This document shows, one piece after another, positions 1-6,090 of a stretch of 7,127 nt of DNA. The translations under genes and the position numbers were made by a program. Location of the stretch: the NCBI GenBank assembly GCA_955652845.1, contig CATPBY010000262.1, forward strand, positions 1 through 7,127. The letters are read 5' to 3'. This DNA is from an uncultured Terriglobales bacterium (GTDB taxonomy: Bacteria > Acidobacteriota > Terriglobia > Terriglobales > Acidobacteriaceae). Numbering within the stretch: position 1 is the first letter of the stretch; the number at the start of each line of letters is the position of its first letter. The notes beneath the pieces were generated by a model that saw only the letters and a program-made list of their open reading frames with translations, did no database searches and was not told where the DNA came from.

Positions 1-59
1 CTGTGTTAACCTAAATCCTAAGATGTTGAAAATAAAGATATTTAATTCCCAAAAATTCC

Positions 60-88
60 TTGACACCCCCTTTTTCGGCTCATAAGAT
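60..88 (+). promoter_or_regulatory. Sigma-70-type promoter for a candidate small RNA
   Basis: A perfect -35 hexamer TTGACA (60-65) is followed after exactly 17 bases by TAAGAT (83-88), which matches four of six positions of the -10 consensus. The 50 bases upstream are strongly AT-rich, as expected of an UP-element-like region. The predicted start is near 95. No ORF follows closely; a rho-independent terminator comes first. No start site has been measured. Confidence 0.6.
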
Positions 89-94
89 TTCGCC

Positions 95-181
95 AGAAAG
101 TTTTGACGGTTCAATACACCCCGTTGGAACTATTCTCCCTTAAAAGAAGAGGCCGCCCGGTGCCGGGTGGCCTTTTCGTTT
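95..181 (+). ncRNA. Candidate small non-coding RNA, about 87 nt
   Basis: This is the stretch between the predicted start of the 60-88 promoter and the end of the T-tract of the terminator at 151-181. It contains no credible reading frame. It can fold into two hairpins: 109-130 (GTTC pairs with GAAC, then AA with TT past one bulged G, with a 9-base loop) and the terminator stem. The single-stranded segment between them is pyrimidine-rich and then A-rich. The alternative is that this is the leader of the membrane-protein gene at 283, with the terminator acting as an attenuator. I do not recognise an RNA family. The call rests on the promoter and terminator signals alone. Confidence 0.4.
151..181 (+). 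terminator. Rho-independent terminator
   Basis: A 9-bp GC-rich stem (151-159 with 164-172, one G-U pair at 155/168) closes the 4-base loop GTGC. It is followed at once by TTTTCGTTT (173-181). It ends transcription on the plus strand, about 100 bases before the next gene. Confidence 0.85.
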
Positions 182-282
182 GTGCGGTGGTTTGTTCCCA
201 CGACAACCACAAAGAATGCAATTCCAACCCGCCGACAGACCGCACGACACTAGCGTGGCGACGAATCAAGTAAAGTAAGTCG

Positions 283-729
283 ATGACGCAAACCGGTCAG
301 ACCGCGCAACCACTTCGCAGACACTCTTTAAGCTTGGCAGCTTTGGGAGTCGTCCTTCTGCTGATCGTACTTTATTGCAAGTCGGATCCTGCTACTCACA
401 TCGGCTCATTTTTCGGAAATGCCATCGCGGATTGGACAGGCGTCCTCGTCACCGTGGTGATGACCAAGTACCTGTACGAAAAGGGTTCAGCGGAAAGCAA
501 GCAACCCAAGGGCAAACTGCGCTCGGGCAGTCTGGAATTTCTGCGGGAGCATTCGCTTACGTTAGTGCTTCTAATTACCGGCATCGGCTGGGTGCTGGCA
601 TTCCGGGCGATGGACCCGGGAAGCAGGTGGGGCCAGGTCGTCGGCAACATCGTTTCGGAGTGGACACAGATTCTTGGGCTGGTTCTGATGACCAAGCGGT
701 TGATAGAAATTGGTTCCAAGCAGAGGTAG
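283..729 (+). CDS. Small four-helix membrane protein built from an internal tandem duplication
   Basis: This 148-residue protein is of unknown function; I do not recognise a named family. It consists of two copies of one unit, residues 11-69 and 87-145, which align without gaps at an offset of 76 residues. They share about 23 of 59 identities, including HSL, DP, GN, WT, MTK and GS at the same places. Each copy has a hydrophobic helix (about 17-32 and 92-108), a short loop with Asp-Pro, and a second amphipathic to hydrophobic helix ending in MTK-x-L-x-E-x-GS. A charged linker (70-86) joins them. Four inner-membrane segments with both termini cytoplasmic is the simplest topology. There is no clear Shine-Dalgarno before the ATG, so the start is chosen because it is the first ATG and sits just ahead of the first repeat. 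It probably stands alone, between the terminator at 151-181 and the tRNA promoter. Confidence 0.8.
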   Translation: MTQTGQTAQPLRRHSLSLAALGVVLLLIVLYCKSDPATHIGSFFGNAIADWTGVLVTVVMTKYLYEKGSAESKQPKGKLRSGSLEFLREHSLTLVLLITGIGWVLAFRAMDPGSRWGQVVGNIVSEWTQILGLVLMTKRLIEIGSKQR

Positions 730-760
730 AGCTGCCGCGGTGTCATCTTTCCAACCAGTC

Positions 761-789
761 TTTACGCTTCCCGGCCTCGCATTTAGAAT
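761..789 (+). promoter_or_regulatory. Promoter of the tRNA-Thr gene
   Basis: TTTACG (761-766, four of six matches to the -35 consensus) and TAGAAT (784-789, five of six to the -10) are separated by exactly 17 bases. The predicted start at about 796-797 lies 2-3 bases before the mature tRNA 5' end, so the precursor would carry only a very short leader for RNase P. Confidence 0.6.
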
Positions 790-798
790 CGAGGACAA

Positions 799-874
799 GC
801 CGACGTAGCTCAGTTGGTAGAGCAGCCGATTCGTAATCGGCAGGTCAGCGGTTCAAGTCCGCTCGTCGGCTCCA
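799..874 (+). tRNA. tRNA-Thr, anticodon CGT
   Basis: The full cloverleaf is visible. The acceptor stem is GCCGACG (799-805) with CGTCGGC (864-870). The D stem is GCTC/GAGC (808-811 with 820-823). The anticodon stem is GCCGA/TCGGC (825-829 with 837-841) around the loop TTCGTAA. The T stem is AGCGG/CCGCT with loop TTCAAGT. The discriminator is T871, followed by an encoded CCA (872-874). Anticodon CGT at 832-834 reads ACG. All stems pair fully, so the gene looks functional. No T-rich terminator follows directly. Confidence 0.97.
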
Positions 875-993
875 GATTTTTCAATCACTTGGATGGATGA
901 CCTGCCGTTTCTAACAATGCGGCAAGGGAATATTTCGGATCCGGTGCGGAGTTGTTGAGAAATTAGCATCGCCAATTCCCGCGGGCGCTGGAT

Positions 994-2616
994 CTATTGC
1001 AGTCCAAACGCATACAACGAACTACCTGCCGCGATGGCGATGTATTGCTTCCCATCAACGGCGAACGCCATCGGCGACGCGTACACTGCGCCACCGGTTT
1101 GAAAGTGCCATAGAGGCTGGCCGGTGGCCGCATTAAGAGCGATAAAGTTCCCTTCGGCATCGCCGGTAAACACCAGCCCTCCGGCGGTGGATAAGACACC
1201 CGACCAGGTAGGCGAGGGATGGCGGAACTCCCACTTCATAAGACCGCTTCCCGGGTCAATCGCCCGCAACGCCCCCCAGTACGGTTCGGCTTCGTCAGAT
1301 GGAAAATATGCGCTGCCGTAATAGGCGTGACCGGCTTCATAGGGCTGCGGCGCTGTGCTGAAAATGTCGCATTGCTCGCGCGCGCTTACATAGAAAAGGC
1401 CAGTTTGCGCGTCGAAACTGGGCGACATCCAGTTGGTGGCCCCCAATGCTCCCGGACAGACCGTCCGGCCTGCCGGAGTCGGCGAGCTGTCTTTAGCCGG
1501 GACGGGCAGGCCCGTGCTGTCTTTACTATTGCTCCATGTAAGTTTGATGTACGGGGTAGCGGAGAGCAGTTTGCCAAGGGTGCGGTCGAACACATAAAAA
1601 AAGCCATTACGATTTGCCTGGGCGATCAGGTGTTTGCCGCCGGACTCAATCATAATCGGCACCTGCGTCGCGTCCCAATCATGCTCGTCATGTTTAGTGA
1701 ACTGGAAATACCAGTTCAGTTTCCCGGTATCCGGATTGAGTGCCAGCAGGCTATTGCTGTAAAGGTTGTCGCCGGCACGACCCTCGCCGCGGTTGGACGG
1801 CGAGGGATTGCCAGTGGGCCAGAACAGTTGGTTCGTCGCCGGATCATACACGCCTGTCATCCACGCCGGCGCGCCGCCCGTCTTCCAGGAGTCGCCTTCC
1901 CAAGTTTCATGCCCGGGGTCGCCAGGGCCAGGCACAGTGTAGAACCGCCACTTGCGCTCGCCCGTATCCGCGTCGTAAGCGTCAATAAAGCCGCGGATGC
2001 CGTATTCACCGCCGGAAATCCCGACAATTACCAGGTTCTTCACTACCAGCGGCGCCAGCGTAAAGCTGTAGCCATTCGCGTAATCGGCGGCGGCAACATC
2101 CCAGATCAGGTTTCCAGTTTTAGCGTCGAGGGCGATAACGTGGGCGTCGAGCGAACCGAGGAAAACCTTGTCACCCAGAATTGCCAGGCCGCGATTCACG
2201 CGACCGCAGCATGGTCGAATGTCAGCCGGCAACTGACGCTGATACATCCATAGTGGGCGTCCGGTGCGGGCATCGAGCGCGAAAGCACGATTGTCCTGGC
2301 CGGTCGCGTACAGGATACCGTCCACTACCAGCGGCGTGGTTTCAAATTTCCCCGTCGCGCCGGTTTGATAGGCCCACTTCACCACCAGCGAGCGGGCATT
2401 AGCGGCGGTGACCTGAGCCAGCGGGCTGAAACGGCGGCCAGTGTAGTCCCCCGAATACATGAGCCAGTTGTGCGGTTCTTTCGGCGAATTCAGCAGCCGC
2501 TCGAATGTGACCTGTCCACTCGCATGCGGCGCCACAAGAAATGAGCTCAGCAATAAAAGAATGCTTATGTGGCGCGCGTGCAGCATCTTTATCTTTATCA
2601 TCCCGGCCGCCTTCAT
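994..2616 (-). CDS. Periplasmic PQQ-dependent dehydrogenase, methanol/ethanol family (quinoprotein, no haem domain)
   Basis: This enzyme oxidises an alcohol-type substrate in the periplasm with PQQ as cofactor; the substrate cannot be read from sequence. The 540-residue protein begins with a signal peptide (hydrophobic core about 17-29, likely cleavage after HASG at 34), then an eight-bladed propeller with repeated LDAxTG/W motifs. Hallmarks are the adjacent cysteines C136-C137 in CCGRVNRG (the redox disulfide over PQQ), E204 in SGGEYGIRG and N270 in GNPSP (metal ligands), and D313 in HDEHDWD as the expected catalytic base. D315 sits two residues on, the position that coordinates lanthanides in XoxF-type enzymes. 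R336 in ANRNG and the C-terminal WSGVLSTAGGLVFTGD segment also fit. No C-terminal haem c domain is present, so it resembles the haem-free (type I) enzymes. The start overlaps the stop of the upstream cytochrome gene by 4 bp (ATGA), implying coupled translation. Met6 (2601) is an alternative start. No PQQ synthesis genes are in view. Confidence 0.92.
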   Translation of the reverse strand: MKAAGMIKIKMLHARHISILLLLSSFLVAPHASGQVTFERLLNSPKEPHNWLMYSGDYTGRRFSPLAQVTAANARSLVVKWAYQTGATGKFETTPLVVDGILYATGQDNRAFALDARTGRPLWMYQRQLPADIRPCCGRVNRGLAILGDKVFLGSLDAHVIALDAKTGNLIWDVAAADYANGYSFTLAPLVVKNLVIVGISGGEYGIRGFIDAYDADTGERKWRFYTVPGPGDPGHETWEGDSWKTGGAPAWMTGVYDPATNQLFWPTGNPSPSNRGEGRAGDNLYSNSLLALNPDTGKLNWYFQFTKHDEHDWDATQVPIMIESGGKHLIAQANRNGFFYVFDRTLGKLLSATPYIKLTWSNSKDSTGLPVPAKDSSPTPAGRTVCPGALGATNWMSPSFDAQTGLFYVSAREQCDIFSTAPQPYEAGHAYYGSAYFPSDEAEPYWGALRAIDPGSGLMKWEFRHPSPTWSGVLSTAGGLVFTGDAEGNFIALNAATGQPLWHFQTGGAVYASPMAFAVDGKQYIAIAAGSSLYAFGLQ

Positions 2617-3491
2617 TTCTCGGCCACTTCCAGCAGGTAAGCGATGATATCGCCCAGGTCCTGATCACTCAATGTGCCGGCGGCGTAGGTGGGCATCAAG
2701 GATTCGCGACTCTTCTTGATTGAACGTAACTTATCCTTGTCAAAAAGATGAATCTGTTCGGCTGTATCCATCACCTGCAGGCTGAAGCTGTCCTCGTTCA
2801 GGGTTACGCCTTTGATCTCCTTGCCGTTCGGGGTCACGACCGTCACCGTTTCGTACTCCTGGGCGAACTCTTTCGTAGGCTCCGTGAGTCCCCATGCGAG
2901 TCGTTTACTGGGATTTCGAACTGACTCGATCAGCGATTCCACGGTGCGCGAGCTTCCCACGGTTGTGAGGTCGGGCCCGACACGGCCTCCCTTTCCTCCG
3001 ATCATGTGACATGTCGAACAGTTGGCGTCCCCATAGAAAAGCTTTCTGCCATTCTCGGCATTGCCGAGCTTTTTTGCAGGAGCCTTGAGCTGAATACTGC
3101 GCAGGTAGGCGATGATTTGCCAGATCTCTTCGTCCGTCATACCGACGCCCTGTCCGTTGGTCCCGTTCGCCGGCATGGCAGTGCCGGAAATTCCCTGGCT
3201 GATGTTGCGGAACAGGTCGGCGTCGGAATCACCGTGACGTTTATGAGCTCGCGTGAGATCGGGACCCCGGCCTCCGCCGTGAGCGCCTAGGCCATGGCAC
3301 AAAGCGCAGTTGATGCGGAACTCGAATTCACCCGCCTTCGCCACGTTTGGGTCGGAAGATAAAGAATTCTGAGTTTGCGCTGCCGCCGGCGACAGCAGAA
3401 GCGCCAGCGATGCAACCAAAGATGAAACATGCCGGAGGGGGTTCAATAAGTCGGGCGAAGGCCCGGGCAAGGGAGCGCGCCCGCGGGACAT
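2613..3491 (-). CDS. Exported dihaem cytochrome c, electron partner of the PQQ dehydrogenase
   Basis: This 292-residue protein has a signal peptide (about 20-38, probable cut after SPAAA) and two covalent haem c sites. Domain one is a class I cytochrome c with CALCH at 62-66, a GRGPDL turn and axial Met106 in GTAMPANG. Domain two starts at CSTCH (158-162) with GGRVGPDL after it, then a roughly 100-residue insert containing NPSKRLAWG and a strand-rich stretch with a PNGKEIKGV turn. It closes with Met266 in ESLMPTYAAG and an ending helix. That layout fits the haem-binding domain first described in Pirellula/Verrucomicrobium (TIGR02603-like). The start at 3491 is preferred over an in-frame ATG at 3554 because GGGGAGG sits 8 bases upstream of it. 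It is the first gene of an operon and overlaps the dehydrogenase start by 4 bp. It most likely takes electrons from that haem-less enzyme and passes them to the respiratory chain. Confidence 0.88.
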   Translation of the reverse strand: MSRGRAPLPGPSPDLLNPLRHVSSLVASLALLLSPAAAQTQNSLSSDPNVAKAGEFEFRINCALCHGLGAHGGGRGPDLTRAHKRHGDSDADLFRNISQGISGTAMPANGTNGQGVGMTDEEIWQIIAYLRSIQLKAPAKKLGNAENGRKLFYGDANCSTCHMIGGKGGRVGPDLTTVGSSRTVESLIESVRNPSKRLAWGLTEPTKEFAQEYETVTVVTPNGKEIKGVTLNEDSFSLQVMDTAEQIHLFDKDKLRSIKKSRESLMPTYAAGTLSDQDLGDIIAYLLEVAEK

Positions 3492-3649
3492 AGTCTCATC
3501 CTCCCCTTGGTCAGATGAATGCCGCAAGTAGTGAAGTGTCGCGCATGATAGCACGGCTGGAACTGGGAGGCGCTTTCAGATACGGGCTGTGGTCTTTTGC
3601 ACCGTCACCGTTGCAAGTTGTCGTGGAAGATTCCTGCAAGCCGCACTTT
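3492..3649. promoter_or_regulatory. Divergent intergenic region between the cytochrome/dehydrogenase operon and the HTH-TPR gene
   Basis: About 158 bases separate the two divergent starts if the HTH-TPR gene begins at 3650. Promoters for both directions should lie here. I could not find a convincing -35/-10 pair on either strand; on the minus strand a lone TATCAT stands out but has no good -35. The region is also open in the HTH-TPR frame, back to an ATG at 3515. Confidence 0.4.
3500..3506 (-). promoter_or_regulatory. Strong Shine-Dalgarno that sets the cytochrome start
   Basis: On the minus strand GGGGAGG lies 8 bases before the ATG at 3491-3489. It is the best ribosome-binding site in the window and argues against the longer reading frame beginning at 3554. 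Confidence 0.7.
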
Positions 3650-4591
3650 ATGCTTGCCAACCGCACGCAAGCTTCCGATAATAAAGCAGAAATTCCCTTA
3701 ACCGTGTACCGATACAGTCGAGCGGACCTGCTTCGCATACTGCGGCTCACGGCGCGTCAGTTGGCAGCTTGGGAAAAAGCCGGACTGGTGGCCGCCGCCG
3801 AGAGCTATTCCTTTTTTGATCTCCTGCAAGTGAAGAAAGTCCGCGACCTGTGCGCCCGCAAAGTGCGCCCCGGTGTCATCCGGCAATCGCTTGAGGCCAT
3901 GCAGAAACAGGTCGCAGGGATGGACAATCCGCTGCTTGAAGCGAGCGCTTTCACCACCGGGCATCGCGTTGCGTTCCGGCATCAGGGTAAGGTAGTGGAG
4001 CCCATCGCCGGCCAGTTCATGTTCGATTTCTCACCCGAGGAACGGGTCGTAGTCAGCACTCCCATCGCGACCATCAAACCCGAACCGTCGTCGGCCGACG
4101 TGGCGGAGCTGTTCGCCCGCGGCATCGCGCTTGAGGAAGACCCGAGCTGTCAAGCGCAGGCGATCTCGACATATCTGAGTGTGCTGGAGCTTGATCCGGA
4201 CCACGCTGCCGCTCACATTAATCTGGGGACCCTCTACTACAATCGGCAGGAATACGCGTTGTCGGAAAAACATTACCGCCGCGCCCTCGCGGTGGATCCT
4301 CGTTATGCGCTGGCGTACTTCGACCTGGGAAACGTACTGGATGAAACCGGTCGGGTGGCGGAAGCGATCCAGACCTATACCACTGCTCTGCAACTCGCAC
4401 CCACCTACGCCGACGCCCACTACAATCTTGCGCTGGCTTATGAAAAAGTTCGGGAGCCACGCAAGGCCCTGAAACACTGGCGTGCTTACGTCAAGCTCGA
4501 TACCACAGGCCCGTGGTCGGTGCACGCACGCAATCAGATTCAGCGCATTCTTCAGGCCGATGGGCTGAAGCTGGTCAGCAGCAAGCCCTAG
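3650..4591 (+). CDS. MerR-type helix-turn-helix protein with C-terminal TPR repeats
   Basis: From the ATG at 3650 this is a 313-residue protein. Residues about 20-87 look like a MerR-type DNA-binding head: a YSRADLLRILRL helix, the turn RQLAAWEKAGLV, then SYSFFDLLQVKKVRDL and a further helix. A short middle segment follows (98-127, ending VEPIAGQFMFDF). Four TPR units follow: a degenerate one at about 148-184 and three clear ones of 34 residues at 185-218, 219-252 and 253-286, each with the L-G/A-Y-A-P spacing. No membrane segment or effector domain is seen. The frame stays open upstream to ATG 3515 (358 residues), but that extension lacks family-like features and would fill the divergent promoter region; neither ATG has a Shine-Dalgarno. 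It probably binds DNA or a partner protein. Control of the divergent dehydrogenase operon is suggested by position only. Confidence 0.78.
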   Translation: MLANRTQASDNKAEIPLTVYRYSRADLLRILRLTARQLAAWEKAGLVAAAESYSFFDLLQVKKVRDLCARKVRPGVIRQSLEAMQKQVAGMDNPLLEASAFTTGHRVAFRHQGKVVEPIAGQFMFDFSPEERVVVSTPIATIKPEPSSADVAELFARGIALEEDPSCQAQAISTYLSVLELDPDHAAAHINLGTLYYNRQEYALSEKHYRRALAVDPRYALAYFDLGNVLDETGRVAEAIQTYTTALQLAPTYADAHYNLALAYEKVREPRKALKHWRAYVKLDTTGPWSVHARNQIQRILQADGLKLVSSKP

Positions 4592-4634
4592 TAGATCAAG
4601 CTGTGTTTCCCGGCTATCGGCTTTTCCTCCCGCT

Positions 4635-4654
4635 CGCGGGCGAGGGCGCCCGCG
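4635..4654. other. Perfect GC-rich inverted repeat between the HTH-TPR and acyl-CoA dehydrogenase genes
   Basis: An 8-bp perfect stem CGCGGGCG (4635-4642) with CGCCCGCG (4647-4654) surrounds the 4-base loop AGGG, 43 bases after the HTH-TPR stop. No T-run follows on either strand, so it is not a standard terminator. It could stop transcription by a U-less hairpin, protect the mRNA 3' end, or be a binding site just upstream of the next promoter. Confidence 0.5.
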
Positions 4655-4663
4655 CCACACCGG

Positions 4664-4672
4664 TGCTAGAAT
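4664..4672 (+). promoter_or_regulatory. Extended -10 promoter of the acyl-CoA dehydrogenase gene
   Basis: TGCTAGAAT is an extended -10 (TG, one base, then TAGAAT with five of six consensus matches), the same -10 hexamer as at the tRNA promoter. No -35 is visible, which extended -10 promoters tolerate. The hexamer ends 8 bases before the start codon, so transcription would begin at or within about two bases of the ATG. Confidence 0.45.
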
Positions 4673-4680
4673 TTCCAGTT

Positions 4681-5856
4681 ATGCCTGAGACTGCTTTGCA
4701 AGTTCCGTCGCCTCTAACCACTTTCACCGAAGACGAAATCCTCTTTCGCGACAACATCCGTCAATTTGCTCTAGAAAAGGTGCGTCCCCTGGTGAAAGAG
4801 ATGGACGAGAAGGGTGTCTTCGAGAAAGACCTGATTCATCAGTTCTTCCAGTTGGGACTGATGGGAATTGAGGTGCCTGAACAATACGGTGGCAGTGGGG
4901 CGAAATTCTTCGAAGCAATTCTGGCGGTCGAAGAACTTTCGCGCGTCGATGCTTCTGCGGGCGTGGTGGTGGATGTGCAGAACACGTTGGTTAACAACGC
5001 GTTGCTGCGCTGGGCAACCGAAGAGCAGAAGAAACGCTATCTTCCGCGGATGGCTGCGGACACCTGCGGCGCTTATGCGTTGAGCGAGGCGGGTTCGGGT
5101 TCTGATGCTTTCGCTCTGCAGACGAAAGCTGACCTCAAGGGAAGCGATTACGTTCTCAACGGCCGAAAATTATGGATCACTAACGGCAAGGAAGCCGGAC
5201 TTTTTGTTTTGTTTGCCACCGTCGATGCGGCTGCAGGGTACAAAGGCATCACCGCATTCCTGATTGAAAAAGATTTCCCCGGCTTCACCGTGGGCAAGAA
5301 GGAGGACAAACTGGGCATCCGCGCTTCGTCCACCTGCGAGTTGATTCTGGAAGATTGCCAGGTCCCGAAGTCCAATGTGCTGGGCGAGGCCGGGAAGGGC
5401 TACAAGATCGCCATCGAAACCTTAAACGAGGGACGAATTGGCATCGGGGCACAGATGGCTGGCGTGGCTCGGGGCGCGTGGGAGTATGCCGCGAAGTATG
5501 CCCAGGAACGAAAGCAATTTGGCAAGAGCATTGCTGACTTCCAGGGCATCCAGTTCCAGATAGCCCAAATGGCAACCGAGATTGAAGCTGCGCGGTTGAT
5601 GGTCTACAATGCCGCCCGCATGAAAGATGCCGGTGTGCCGTTCGTGAAGGAAGCGGCCATGACCAAGCTTTTCTGCTCACAGGTGGCCGAGAGGGTGACG
5701 TCGCTCGCTATCGAAATTTATGGGGGCTATGGCTTTACCAGGGATTATCCGGTGGAAAAGTACTGGCGGGACGCGAAAATTGGCAAGATCTACGAAGGCA
5801 CCTCCAATATGCAGCTGGCGACGATCGCCAAACTGGTTTTGAGCGCAAAGCAGTAA
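4681..5856 (+). CDS. Acyl-CoA dehydrogenase, short/branched-chain type
   Basis: This cytoplasmic FAD enzyme catalyses the alpha,beta-dehydrogenation of acyl-CoA and passes electrons to electron-transfer flavoprotein. At 391 residues it is full length. Visible signatures are ALSEAGSGSDAFA (133-145), the FAD-binding WITNG at 165-169, the ERKQFGK arginine segment (276-282), the EIYGGYGF...RD signature at 345-364 and the catalytic glutamate E372 in KIYEGTSNMQ. The position of this Glu and stretches such as GIRASSTC, LNEGRIGI and DYPVEKYWRDAKIG strongly recall mammalian short/branched-chain acyl-CoA dehydrogenase, so 2-methylbutyryl-, isobutyryl- or butyryl-CoA are likely substrates. The start at 4681 is chosen because the domain begins at once; the frame is open to 4513 but that overlaps the HTH-TPR gene. 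No Shine-Dalgarno is present. It appears to be transcribed alone. Confidence 0.95.
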   Translation: MPETALQVPSPLTTFTEDEILFRDNIRQFALEKVRPLVKEMDEKGVFEKDLIHQFFQLGLMGIEVPEQYGGSGAKFFEAILAVEELSRVDASAGVVVDVQNTLVNNALLRWATEEQKKRYLPRMAADTCGAYALSEAGSGSDAFALQTKADLKGSDYVLNGRKLWITNGKEAGLFVLFATVDAAAGYKGITAFLIEKDFPGFTVGKKEDKLGIRASSTCELILEDCQVPKSNVLGEAGKGYKIAIETLNEGRIGIGAQMAGVARGAWEYAAKYAQERKQFGKSIADFQGIQFQIAQMATEIEAARLMVYNAARMKDAGVPFVKEAAMTKLFCSQVAERVTSLAIEIYGGYGFTRDYPVEKYWRDAKIGKIYEGTSNMQLATIAKLVLSAKQ

Positions 5857-5921
5857 AACACCGGCGACTGCGGGACGCTCTCGGGTTCTGATCGACGAAC
5901 ATTTCTCAAACTAGTCCCCTC

Positions 5922-5941
5922 AGTAACGCAGACGCGTTACT
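5922..5941. terminator. Hairpin downstream of the acyl-CoA dehydrogenase gene, possible terminator
   Basis: AGTAACGC (5922-5929) pairs perfectly with GCGTTACT (5934-5941) around loop AGAC, 65 bases past the stop codon. No T-run follows on the plus strand, so termination would be atypical. A dyad binding site is the alternative reading. Confidence 0.35.
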
Positions 5942-5948
5942 CATAAAG

Positions 5949-6061
5949 TGCAGCAAGTTGCAGCAGCGGGGGTGGGACTGATCCAGTGAATGGATTGTAA
6001 GTCTAATTCCTGCAATGGTTTAAAAACTTCCGACTCGTTGGAGTTCAATCTGCAATTGCAG
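5949..6061. repeat. Short repeats and a 12-bp palindrome upstream of the small membrane-protein gene
   Basis: TGCAGCA occurs twice exactly 10 bases apart (5949-5955 and 5959-5965), so both copies face the same side of the helix. GCAGCA reappears inverted at 6062-6067. CTGCAATTGCAG at 6050-6061 is a perfect 12-bp palindrome, and CTGCAAT also occurs at 6010-6016. A weak promoter-like pair, TTGTAA (5995-6000) and TTTAAA (6019-6024) with 18 bases between, lies in the middle. Operator function is inference. Confidence 0.3.
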
Positions 6062-6090
6062 TGCTGCTGAGGTGCCACGTGGTGAACCCA

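Noticed and set aside
188..209. Weak hairpin TGGTTTGT/ACAACCA upstream of the membrane-protein gene as a riboswitch
   Set aside because: A short, bulged AT-containing stem with no conserved core that I recognise.
901..927. Hairpin TGCCG/CGGCA between the tRNA and the dehydrogenase gene as a two-way terminator
   Set aside because: The stem is only 5 bp with a 12-base loop, and no T-run follows on either strand.
1219..2253. Long plus-strand open frame antisense to the PQQ dehydrogenase
   Set aside because: It lies wholly within a gene with clear family motifs on the other strand. Its translation is rich in Arg and low-complexity basic runs, typical of a shadow frame in GC-rich DNA.
3492..3554. 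Longer start for the cytochrome gene at 3554
   Set aside because: The extra 21 residues precede the signal peptide, and the ATG at 3491 has a strong, well-spaced GGGGAGG.
4031..4660. Minus-strand open frame antisense to the TPR repeats
   Set aside because: No family motif is visible, and the plus strand encodes unmistakable TPR units across the same bases.
4513..4680. Extension of the acyl-CoA dehydrogenase upstream of 4681
   Set aside because: It overlaps the 3' end of the HTH-TPR gene and adds 56 residues unlike anything in the family, whose N-terminal helix domain begins right after Met at 4681.
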